NCBI GenBank assembly: GCA_910576865.1
Contig: CAJTKE010000002.1
Span: forward strand, 135,060 to 199,059
Length of the DNA: 64,000 nucleotides
Direction of reading: 5' to 3'
Source of the DNA: an uncultured Oscillibacter sp.
Lineage (GTDB): Bacteria; Bacillota; Clostridia; Oscillospirales; Oscillospiraceae
The position numbers were made by a program, and so were the translations under genes. The notes under the pieces were generated by a model. It was given only the letters and a program-made list of their open reading frames with translations, was not told where the DNA came from and ran no database searches. Numbering within the stretch: the stretch's first letter is position 1; each line of letters opens with the position of its first letter. This document shows, in pieces, positions 33,790 through 40,585 of the stretch.

Positions 33790-34602
33790 ATGGTTCAGGC
33801 TCTGACGGCCCTGCGGATCGACGGCTTCCCCCTCTGGGTGGTGCTGCTGGTCTGCGTGGGCGTGTTCCTGGCGTCCTTCATGGACGCCATCGCCGGGGGC
33901 GGCGGCATCATCTCCGTTCCCACCCACCTCATTGCCTTCGGCAGTCTTCCGGCGCCCTACGCCCTGGGGACCAACAAGGTTTCCGCCGCCATCGGCACCT
34001 GCTTTTCCACCGGCCGGTTCATCAAAAACGGCTACGTCAACTGGCGGCTCTTCGGCCCGGCCATCGCCTTCGCCCTGGCGGGCTCCGCCATCGGCACCTG
34101 GCTTCAGCACCTGACGCCGGACGCGGTGCTGAAATACCTGCTGCTCTTCGTGCTTCCCGTGGTGGCCTTCATCACCCTCCGGGGCCGGGAGTGGCCCGAT
34201 GAGCCGGGGGAGATCGAGCTGAAAAAACAGCTGGCCATCATCTGGGCGGCGTCCCTCGTCATCGGCGGCTATGACGGCTATTACGGCCCCGGCACGGGGA
34301 CCTTTCTGATGATCGTCTTCATCCGGGCGGCGAAGCTGGACACCCGCCACGCGGCGGGAGGCGTGAAGGTCATCAACCTCTCTTCCAACATCGGCAGTCT
34401 GGTGACCCAGATGGTCTCTGGCTATGTGTACTGGGGCGTGGGCCTCACCGCCGCCGCGGCCTCCATCGCGGGGCACTACATCGGCTCCGGCCTCGCCATC
34501 AAAAACGGCAGCAGAATCGTCCGGCCCACGGTCATCGTCGTGCTGATCCTGCTGACGCTGAAGGTGGGCAGCGAGCTTCTGTTTCCTGATTTCTGGGGGT
34601 GA
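33790..34602 (+). CDS. TSUP (TauE/SafE) family membrane transporter
   Basis: 270 residues, about 8 membrane helices in two repeats. Family pattern: N-terminal FLASFMDAIAGGGGIISVPTH, GTNKVSAAIGTCFST, then the second repeat IGGYDGYYGPGTGTFLMIVF and KVINLSSNIGSL. TSUP proteins move sulfite, sulfoacetate, sulfonates or other small anions; the substrate cannot be set here. CAGGAGG precedes ATG 33790. The racemase gene follows after 4 bp, so the two are probably co-transcribed. Confidence 0.88.
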   Translation: MVQALTALRIDGFPLWVVLLVCVGVFLASFMDAIAGGGGIISVPTHLIAFGSLPAPYALGTNKVSAAIGTCFSTGRFIKNGYVNWRLFGPAIAFALAGSAIGTWLQHLTPDAVLKYLLLFVLPVVAFITLRGREWPDEPGEIELKKQLAIIWAASLVIGGYDGYYGPGTGTFLMIVFIRAAKLDTRHAAGGVKVINLSSNIGSLVTQMVSGYVYWGVGLTAAAASIAGHYIGSGLAIKNGSRIVRPTVIVVLILLTLKVGSELLFPDFWG

Positions 34603-34606
34603 GCGG

Positions 34607-35314
34607 ATGAAGAAAACCATCGGCATTCTGGGCGGCATGGGCCCCATGGCCACGGCGGACCTGTTCCAGAAAATCACGGCCCTCACCGACGCCGCCGGAG
34701 ACAACGAGCACATCCGGGTTTACATCGACAGCAACACCTCCATCCCGGACCGCACCGCCGCCATCCTGGCCGGCGGGGAGGACCCGGTCCCCGCCATGGC
34801 GGACGCCCTGCGCCATCTGGAGCTCTGCGGGGCGGACTGTGTCATCATGCCCTGCAACACCGCCCACTGTTTTCTGCCCCGGCTGAAACCCCTGACGGAG
34901 CTGCCCTTCCTCAGCATGATCGAGGCGGCGGCGTCGGCCTGCCGGGCCCGCTTCCCCGGAAAGTCCGTCGGGATTCTGGCGACAAAGGGCACCCTGGCGG
35001 CGGGACTCTATCAGGAGGCCCTGGCGGCGCGGGGCGCGCCCTTCCTGGTCCCGGACGAGGCGGAGCGGGACGCCCTGATGGAGGTCATCTACCAGGGCGT
35101 GAAGGCCGGGGCCCCGCCGGAGTCTTACCGGGAGGCCTTCCTCTCCGTCACGGAGGGCATGGCGGCGCGGGGGGCGGAATGCTTCCTCCTGGCCTGCACG
35201 GAGCTGCCCCTGGCGGTTCGGGAGCTGGGGCTGGACCTGCCCCGGGTGGACCCCACGGAGGAGCTGGCGAAGGCCGCCATCCGCTTTTGCGGGTATCGGG
35301 TGAAGGGCGAGTGA
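34607..35314 (+). CDS. Aspartate/glutamate racemase family protein
   Basis: Cofactor-independent two-cysteine racemase. 235 residues. Opens with IGILGGMGPMATADLF, the aspartate racemase N-terminal signature; catalytic cysteines are Cys83 in MPCNTAH and Cys197 in LACTELP. Aspartate racemase is more likely than MurI, which has different flanking motifs. It precedes an acidic amino acid/dicarboxylate symporter gene, which would fit aspartate or glutamate use. Ends at a terminator. Confidence 0.88.
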   Translation: MKKTIGILGGMGPMATADLFQKITALTDAAGDNEHIRVYIDSNTSIPDRTAAILAGGEDPVPAMADALRHLELCGADCVIMPCNTAHCFLPRLKPLTELPFLSMIEAAASACRARFPGKSVGILATKGTLAAGLYQEALAARGAPFLVPDEAERDALMEVIYQGVKAGAPPESYREAFLSVTEGMAARGAECFLLACTELPLAVRELGLDLPRVDPTEELAKAAIRFCGYRVKGE

Positions 35315-35320
35315 GCATCG

Positions 35321-35362
35321 AGGCGGGATGTCTGGCAATATTGTCTGACATCCTGCCTTTGT
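35321..35362 (+). terminator. Terminator after the racemase gene
   Basis: AGGCGGGATGTC / GACATCCTGCCT, 12 bp stem with one mismatch, then TTTGTTC and more T further on. Confidence 0.65.
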
Positions 35363-35405
35363 TCACGCTTTTTTCATAGTTTTTTCACAATCTTTCCATT
35401 TGCTC

Positions 35406-35434
35406 TTTACATTTCCTGACAGCTTTGGTATAAT
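35406..35434 (+). promoter_or_regulatory. Promoter of the dicarboxylate symporter gene
   Basis: -35 TTTACA (35406-35411), 17 bp spacer, perfect -10 TATAAT (35429-35434). A ~90 base leader follows. Confidence 0.8.
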
Positions 35435-35532
35435 GTGAACAATTTGGAGCGGACCTTCGGCGGGCGGCTTTGTCCAAAACGGAAGCCCACACGGGAGAGC
35501 CCCGAAAATTTTATTTTTTATGAGGTGAATGT

Positions 35533-36750
35533 ATGAAGAAGAAAAACAACCTGCCGATGCGGATACTGGTTGCGCTTTTCGCCGGTATCGTGGTGGGCTT
35601 GGTCTGCTATTTCACCGGCCTGGCGGACTTCACCGCGACGTATTTGAAGCCCTTCGGCGACATCTTCGTGAACCTGCTGAAGTTCATCGTGGTGCCTGTG
35701 GTGCTCCTCTCCATGATCGACGGCATCCTCTCCATGGGCGACATGAAGCAGGTGGGCTCCGTGGGCGTGAAGACGGTGGCCTACTTCCTGGTGACCACGG
35801 CCATCGCCTGCGTCATCGGCTTGGTCTTCGCCAACATCTTCATGGGCGCGGGCCTGTTCCCGGACCTCTCCGCGGAGCTGGGCGCGGCGGAGTACGAGCC
35901 CAAGGCCTTCAACGGCTTCATGTCCGTGCTGGTGGACATCTTCCCCAGCAACATGTGGGGCGCGTTTGTCAACGCCAACATGCTCCAGGTCATCGTGGTC
36001 TCCCTGTTCTTCGGCGGGGCCATCATGATGGCGGGGGAAAAGGGCAAGCTCTGCCGGGACTTGGTGAGTTCCATGTACGCCGTCATTGAAAGGCTGATGG
36101 AGTTCGTCATCTCCCTGTCTCCCATCGGCGTGTTCACCTACATGGCGTGGGTCACCGCCACCCAGGGCGCGGCCATTCTGGGCTCGCTCTTCCTGGTCAT
36201 TCTCTGCGCGTACATCGGCTACATCGTCCACGCCGTCCTGGTCTACTCCCTGTCCGCCCAGATCTTCGTGGGCATGAGCCCCGCCAGGTTCTTCAAGGGC
36301 GCTTTCGCGGCCATGATTTTCGCCTTCACCTCCACGTCCTCCGCGGCCACCCTGCCGGTCTCCAAGGAGTGCGCCCATGAGCTGGGGGCCAAGGACGACG
36401 TCGCGGCCTTCGTCCTGCCCCTGGGCTCCACCATCAATATGGACGGCACGGCCATCTACCAGTGCGTGGCCACGGTGTTCATCGCCTCCTGCGCGGGCAT
36501 CCACCTGACCCTGGGGCAGATGGTGATCGTGGTGGTCACCGCCACCCTGGCCTCCATCGGCACCGCCGGCGTCTCCGGCGCGGGCATGATCATGCTGGCC
36601 ATGGTGCTGGAGACCCTGGGAATTCCCGTGGCGTACATCGGCCTCATCGTGGCGGTGGACCGGCTCTTCGACATGGGCCGCACCTGCCTGAACGTCACCG
36701 GCGACATCGCCTGCTCCCTCTGCGTCAGCAAGTGGCAGGAGAAGAAGTGA
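35533..36750 (+). CDS. Dicarboxylate/amino acid:cation symporter (DAACS family)
   Basis: Sodium- or proton-coupled uptake of glutamate, aspartate, C4-dicarboxylates or serine/threonine. 405 residues, eight helices and two hairpins. The Ser-rich re-entrant loop FTSTSSAATLPVSKE (near 265) and the helix 7 NMDGTAIYQ cation motif (near 300) are clear, as is the late DRLFDMGRTCLNVTGD that contacts substrate. AGGTGAATGT precedes ATG 35533. The Arg in DMGRTCLNVTGD favours an acidic substrate, matching the upstream Asp/Glu racemase. Confidence 0.93.
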   Translation: MKKKNNLPMRILVALFAGIVVGLVCYFTGLADFTATYLKPFGDIFVNLLKFIVVPVVLLSMIDGILSMGDMKQVGSVGVKTVAYFLVTTAIACVIGLVFANIFMGAGLFPDLSAELGAAEYEPKAFNGFMSVLVDIFPSNMWGAFVNANMLQVIVVSLFFGGAIMMAGEKGKLCRDLVSSMYAVIERLMEFVISLSPIGVFTYMAWVTATQGAAILGSLFLVILCAYIGYIVHAVLVYSLSAQIFVGMSPARFFKGAFAAMIFAFTSTSSAATLPVSKECAHELGAKDDVAAFVLPLGSTINMDGTAIYQCVATVFIASCAGIHLTLGQMVIVVVTATLASIGTAGVSGAGMIMLAMVLETLGIPVAYIGLIVAVDRLFDMGRTCLNVTGDIACSLCVSKWQEKK

Positions 36751-36814
36751 TTCTTTCCTCCGCCTCCCGGCGGCAAGCCGGGGCGGAGCGGCTCGCCATC
36801 CACGCATAATTTTT

Positions 36815-36879
36815 CCAGCCTCCGCACAGAATGGAGAGGCGGCGCTGCCGCGACTTCATCCGGGCGGAGGCTGGTTTTT
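36815..36879 (+). promoter_or_regulatory. Hairpin enclosing the ribosome binding site of the DUF6512 gene
   Basis: CCAGCCTCCGC (36815-36825) pairs perfectly with GCGGAGGCTGG (36864-36874), followed by TTTTT and then the ATG at 36880. The GGAGG in the 3' arm is the only Shine-Dalgarno for that gene. It can act as a terminator of the symporter transcript and would hide the RBS on read-through. Confidence 0.6.
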
Positions 36880-37413
36880 ATGAGGAGGAAGCTGTTTTTC
36901 TGGGAGCTGGGGGGCTTTCTGTTCACCGGGGCGCTGGGGGTGCTCCTCCACTTTGTTTACGAGTGGAGCGGCGGCAGCGTGCTGGCGGCGTGGTTCTCCG
37001 CCGTCAATGAGTCCACCTGGGAGCACATGAAGCTGCTGTTCGTGCCCCTGTTCCTGTTCTCCGTGGTCCAGGTCTGTCTCATGGGGCGGAACTACCCCAA
37101 CCTCCCGGCGGTCCGGGCCGTCAGCATTCTGGCGGGGGTGACTCTGATTCCCGTCCTGTTCTATACCTACACCGGCGCTCTGGGCCGTCACGTGGTCTGG
37201 GTGGACATCGCCATCTTCTTCCTGGCGGACCTGGGGGCCTTCGCCCTGGACTTTTGGCTGCTCCGGCGGGGGAAGCTCTCCGCCGGGTGGATGCAGCTTG
37301 CGGGGCTGGCGGCACTGTGGGGGCTGGCTTTCTGCTTCGTGTGGTGCACCTTCCGCCCGCCCTGCCTGCCCCTGTGGCAGGACCCGGTGACGGGTATGTA
37401 CGGCATTTCTTGA
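36880..37413 (+). CDS. DUF6512 family membrane protein
   Basis: 177 residues, five or six hydrophobic segments with short loops (ELGGFLFTGALGVLLHFVYEW, AVNESTWEHMKLLFVPLFLF, LAGVTLIPVLFYTYTGAL, VDIAIFFLADLGAFALDFWLL). The NESTWEHMKL block is typical of this uncharacterised family. Function unknown. RBS GGAGG lies in the hairpin arm just upstream. Ends at a terminator, so it is monocistronic or read from the symporter transcript. Confidence 0.8.
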   Translation: MRRKLFFWELGGFLFTGALGVLLHFVYEWSGGSVLAAWFSAVNESTWEHMKLLFVPLFLFSVVQVCLMGRNYPNLPAVRAVSILAGVTLIPVLFYTYTGALGRHVVWVDIAIFFLADLGAFALDFWLLRRGKLSAGWMQLAGLAALWGLAFCFVWCTFRPPCLPLWQDPVTGMYGIS

Positions 37414-37414
37414 G

Positions 37415-37434
37415 AACGCCCCTCGGGGCGTTTT
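37415..37434 (+). terminator. Terminator after the DUF6512 gene
   Basis: AACGCCCC / GGGGCGTT with a 2 base loop (functionally a shorter stem), then TTTT. Confidence 0.75.
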
Positions 37435-37474
37435 CGCCGTTTTGGAATTTACTGTGAATTTGTGCCCGTCCGGC

Positions 37475-37504
37475 TTGACCGATGGCCGTTTGGGGGAGTA
37501 TAAT
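37475..37504 (+). promoter_or_regulatory. Promoter of the xpaC-telA operon
   Basis: -35 TTGACC (37475-37480), 18 bp spacer, perfect -10 TATAAT (37499-37504). Confidence 0.75.
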
Positions 37505-37544
37505 GTACTGACTTGTGAAACGCGCCATGAATGGAGGTCCTGCT

Positions 37545-38264
37545 ATGACGGCCAGACGAAAACCCGTCGCCCCCTTTTACGCCGTGGCGGCGCTGTGGCT
37601 GCTGGGTGGGCTGTTCCTGCCCCTGTATTCCAAAACGGCCATCGTCCTGATGGCGCTGGCCTCGGCGGCGGTGTTCCTCGCCGTGGGCAGGCTCTGCCGG
37701 GGGGCGGAGGCCAGGCCCGCCGGGGCGGAGAAGAAGGAAGAGGCGAAGGCCCCTGAAAAACCCAAGGAGGAGCCCTCCACCGGAAACCCGGAGCTGGACA
37801 AGGTCATCAAGGACGGGAAGCTGGCCCTGGGCGAGATGAGGCGGCTGGACGACAACATCGCCGACCCCGGCGTCTCCGCCGACATCGTGCGGCTGAGCCA
37901 GGTGTCCGAGAAGATCTTCCAGGCCGTGAGGGACGACCCGGAGAAGCTCCCTCAGATCCGCCAGTTCATGAACTACTACCTGCCCACCACCTTGAAGCTG
38001 CTGAACACCTACGACCGCATGAGCGGGGCCGGGGTCTCCGGAGAGAACATCGACGGAACCAAGACCAAGGTGGAGGACATGCTGAAAACCATCGTCCGGG
38101 CCTTCGAGAAGCAGCTGGACGCCCTCTACGGGTCCGACGCCCTGGATATCTCCACGGACATCCAGGTGATGGAGACCCTGCTGGCCCGGGAGGGCCTGAC
38201 GGAGCCGGAGATGAAGGCGGAACCTGTCCAGACAGACGGCACGGACATCAGGCTGGAGCTGTGA
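37545..38264 (+). CDS. xpaC: XpaC-like protein (5-bromo-4-chloroindolyl phosphate hydrolysis family)
   Basis: 239 residues: two N-terminal membrane helices (about 13-52), a charged Lys/Glu/Pro linker (EKKEEAKAPEKPKEEP) and a helical domain from ~85 (GNPELDKVIKDGKLALGEM ... MNYYLPTTLKLLNTYDRM) typical of XpaC. XpaC was named for an X-phos hydrolysis phenotype; the true role is unknown, but xpaC is paired with a TelA homologue (yaaN) in Bacillus as here. GGAGGTCC precedes ATG 37545. First gene of a four-gene operon. Confidence 0.85.
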   Translation: MTARRKPVAPFYAVAALWLLGGLFLPLYSKTAIVLMALASAAVFLAVGRLCRGAEARPAGAEKKEEAKAPEKPKEEPSTGNPELDKVIKDGKLALGEMRRLDDNIADPGVSADIVRLSQVSEKIFQAVRDDPEKLPQIRQFMNYYLPTTLKLLNTYDRMSGAGVSGENIDGTKTKVEDMLKTIVRAFEKQLDALYGSDALDISTDIQVMETLLAREGLTEPEMKAEPVQTDGTDIRLEL

Positions 38265-38279
38265 GGGAAGGGAGGGGCC

Positions 38280-38642
38280 ATGAAAAACCTGACGGTGAAG
38301 GCGGTGGACACGGTCCTGTACGCGGCGTGCGGCGGGCTGTTCCTGTGGATGGCCTGGGACCGGGAGATTGGCTTCTACACCCTGATTGGCGCAAGCCTCC
38401 TGGTCCTGGCGGCCTGGGAGGGCTGGGCCTGGGTCCGGGACTACCGGGCGGGCCGGAACGAGAAGCGTGAATGGGACCCCTCCATGACCGTGGCTTTTAT
38501 TCTGGTGGCCGTGGTCCAGGTGCGTAAGGCCATTACCGAACCCTATGGTATCAACCCGCTGATAGCGGCCGGCTGGGTTTTCATCAGCGCGGTGTACACT
38601 GTGAGGACCGTCCGGGGACTCCGGGCGGAGAATGAGAATTGA
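38280..38642 (+). CDS. Small membrane protein, 120 aa, unknown
   Basis: I do not recognise the family. Three or four membrane segments: about 8-25 (TVLYAACGGLFLWMAW), 33-52, 68-82 and 93-108, with a charged loop RDYRAGRNEKREWD between. GGGAAGGGAGG precedes ATG 38280, 15 bp after xpaC; 12 bp before the next gene. Placement inside an xpaC-telA operon suggests a shared membrane-associated role. Confidence 0.75.
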   Translation: MKNLTVKAVDTVLYAACGGLFLWMAWDREIGFYTLIGASLLVLAAWEGWAWVRDYRAGRNEKREWDPSMTVAFILVAVVQVRKAITEPYGINPLIAAGWVFISAVYTVRTVRGLRAENEN

Positions 38643-38654
38643 GGAGGAAGAATT

Positions 38655-38861
38655 ATGAAAAACCGAAATCCCGTTTATCTGTTCATCTCCATCCTGGAGG
38701 GCATGCTCTCCGGGGGCTACTTCTATCTGGCGAAGAAGGAGCGGGACCCCCTGCACGTGGTGACCGGCTGCGTGTGGATGGCCGTCTCCGTGCTCCACGG
38801 ACTGATGAGCACCCGGGAGGAGGACCACCTCCTGCTGGTGGAGGAGGAAGACTATGAGTGA
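38655..38861 (+). CDS. Small membrane protein, 68 aa, unknown
   Basis: 68 residues with two hydrophobic segments (VYLFISILEGMLSGGYFYL and VVTGCVWMAVSVLHGLM) and a strongly acidic C-terminus (REEDHLLLVEEEDYE). GAGGAGG precedes ATG 38655. The 3' end overlaps telA by 8 bases, so its translation is coupled to telA. Not recognised. Confidence 0.75.
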   Translation: MKNRNPVYLFISILEGMLSGGYFYLAKKERDPLHVVTGCVWMAVSVLHGLMSTREEDHLLLVEEEDYE

Positions 38862-40023
38862 CAATCAGATTCCCCAGCTGACCCTGGACCCCTCCGCCGC
38901 CGCGGCGCAGGAGGTTCCTTCGCTGACCCTGGAGCCCGCCGAGACTCCCGCCGCGCCGGAGCCCGCGAAGCCGGAGGTCAAGCCGGTGGAGCTGGACGAC
39001 TCCATGCTCTCCGAGGCGGAGAAGAAGGCCGTGGAGGAGTTCTCCAAAAAGATCAACGTGATGGACTCCAACCTGATTCTCCAATATGGCGCGGCGGCCC
39101 AGAAGAACGTGGCGGGCTTCTCCGAGAGCGCCCTGGCCTCCGTGCGCACCAAGGACCTGGGGGAAGTGGGCAAATCCCTCTCCGAGCTGGTGGTGGAGCT
39201 GAAGGGCTTCGGCGAGGAGGAGGAGAAAAAGGGCCTCTTCGGCAAGTTCAAAAAGGCCGGGAACAAGCTGGAGGTCATGAAGGCCCAGTACTCCAAGGTT
39301 GAAAGCAACGTGGACAAGATCGTCCGGGAGCTGGAGCAGCATCAGGTGACCCTGATGAAGGACGTGGCCATGTTCGACCAGATGTATGAGATGAACCTCA
39401 AGTACTATAAAGAGCTGACCATGTATATCCTGGCGGGGAAGAAGAAGCTGGCGGACGTCCGTGAAAACGAGCTCCCCGCCCTCCGGGCCAAGGCGGAGCA
39501 GACCGGGGCCCAGGAGGACGCCCAGCGCTACAACGATCTGGTCCAGATGTGCGAACGGTTCGAGAAGAAGCTCCACGACCTGGAGCTGACCCGCATGATC
39601 TCCATCCAGATGGGCCCCCAGACCCGGCTGCTCCAGAACAACGACACGCTGATGGTGGAGAAAATCCAGTCTTCTCTGGTGAACACCATTCCGTTGTGGA
39701 AGAGCCAGATGGTCCTGGCCCTGGGCATGGAGCATGGCCGTCAGGCCACCGCCGCCCAGAGCGCGGTGACGGACATGACCAACGAGCTCCTGCAAAAGAA
39801 CGCCGACATGCTGAAAATGGGCACCATCCAGACCGCCAGGGAGGCGGAGCGGAGCGTGGTGAGCATCGAGACTCTCCAGCACACGAACCAGCAGCTGATT
39901 TCCACCCTGGACGAGGTGCTGAACATCCAGCGGGAGGGCGCCCAGAAGCGGAAGGAGGCCGAGGTGGAGCTGGGCCGCATCGAGGGCGAGCTCCGGGCCA
40001 AGTTGATGGAGCTGCGCAAATGA
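38854..40023 (+). CDS. TelA/KlaA-like toxic anion resistance family protein
   Basis: 389 residues, soluble and mostly coiled coil. Residues 1-50 are an acidic Pro/Ala region; the TelA domain follows (SEAEKKAVEEFSKKINVMDSN, LIVRELEQHQVTLMKDVAMFDQMYE-like block near 155, SIQMGPQTRLLQNNDTLMVEKIQSS near 255, VVSIETLQHTNQQLISTLDEV near 335). The name derives from tellurite resistance; family members are implicated in anion/envelope stress. Paired with xpaC as in Bacillus yaaN. Last gene of the operon; converges on the DUF6809 gene one base away. Confidence 0.88.
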   Translation: MSDNQIPQLTLDPSAAAAQEVPSLTLEPAETPAAPEPAKPEVKPVELDDSMLSEAEKKAVEEFSKKINVMDSNLILQYGAAAQKNVAGFSESALASVRTKDLGEVGKSLSELVVELKGFGEEEEKKGLFGKFKKAGNKLEVMKAQYSKVESNVDKIVRELEQHQVTLMKDVAMFDQMYEMNLKYYKELTMYILAGKKKLADVRENELPALRAKAEQTGAQEDAQRYNDLVQMCERFEKKLHDLELTRMISIQMGPQTRLLQNNDTLMVEKIQSSLVNTIPLWKSQMVLALGMEHGRQATAAQSAVTDMTNELLQKNADMLKMGTIQTAREAERSVVSIETLQHTNQQLISTLDEVLNIQREGAQKRKEAEVELGRIEGELRAKLMELRK

Positions 40024-40024
40024 A

Positions 40025-40273
40025 TCACCGGAGCTCCCGGGCGATGGAGAAGGCGGCCAGGAACATGGCCTCCAGCTCCAGGGAACGGCTGTCCTCCCAG
40101 GCCTCCTGACAGCGCTCCAGGGAGGCCATGCGCTCCCCGGAAAGGCCCTCCTTCAGCGCGGCCAGGTGCTTGGCTTCCAGGGACTTCGAGAGCTCGTAAG
40201 CCTCGTGGTCCAAATAGCGGGGGACGCGCTCGTTACAGGTGAAGTCCATTAACAGCTGCATGAGGCTGGTCAT
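40025..40273 (-). CDS. DUF6809 family protein
   Basis: 82 residues, helical, no membrane segment (LMQLLMDFTCNERVPRYLD, KSLEAKHLAALKEGL, AMFLAAFSIARELR). Matches the small uncharacterised DUF6809 pattern. AAGGAGG precedes ATG 40273. It has a consensus sigma-70 promoter with a palindrome in its spacer and is divergent from an XRE regulator, which probably represses it. Could be a small mobile-element-associated or phage-like gene; function unknown. Confidence 0.8.
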   Translation of the reverse strand: MTSLMQLLMDFTCNERVPRYLDHEAYELSKSLEAKHLAALKEGLSGERMASLERCQEAWEDSRSLELEAMFLAAFSIARELR

Positions 40274-40285
40274 GGGAATCCCTCC

Positions 40286-40313
40286 TTGCGGTTTACTTTT
40301 TGTTCATTATAAT
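40286..40313 (+). promoter_or_regulatory. Promoter of the XRE gene at 40345
   Basis: -35 TTGCGG (40286-40291), 16 bp spacer, perfect -10 TATAAT (40308-40313), sharing ATTATAAT with the opposing promoter. Confidence 0.55.
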
Positions 40314-40334
40314 ACTAACTATAGTTAATGTCAA
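40306..40334 (-). promoter_or_regulatory. Perfect-consensus promoter of the DUF6809 gene with operator
   Basis: Minus strand TTGACA (40329-40334), 17 bp, TATAAT (40306-40311). The palindrome TAACTATAGTTA (40316-40327) fills the spacer, an ideal place for a repressor. Confidence 0.85.
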
Positions 40335-40344
40335 GGGGGGAATT

Positions 40345-40581
40345 ATGCCCAATTTTTCAGAACGGCTGAAAGCGCTTCGGAAGGAGCGGCGATTATATCA
40401 GCGGGAGTTGGCGGAACTGCTTGCGATTTCTGTCCGGGGGTACCAGTGCTACGAAACTGGGGAACATGAACCGGGTGTGAAAAAGCTGATTGCCTTGGCC
40501 GACTACTACAACGTATCCATCGACTATCTGGTGGGCCGGACGGACGCGCCGGACTTCCAGCCGGTCCGGACAGAGGAATGA
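40345..40581 (+). CDS. XRE family transcriptional regulator (small, Cro/C1 HTH)
   Basis: 78 residues: one HTH domain (FSERLKALRKERRLYQRELAELLAISVRGYQCYETGEHEPGVKKL) followed by LADYYNVSIDYLVGRTDAP, the usual ending of single-domain clostridial repressors. ATG 40345 with AAGGGGGG upstream. It shares an intergenic palindrome with the divergent DUF6809 gene and is upstream of the TPM gene by 4 bp, so autoregulation with both neighbours is likely. Confidence 0.88.
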   Translation: MPNFSERLKALRKERRLYQRELAELLAISVRGYQCYETGEHEPGVKKLIALADYYNVSIDYLVGRTDAPDFQPVRTEE

Positions 40582-40585
40582 GCCT

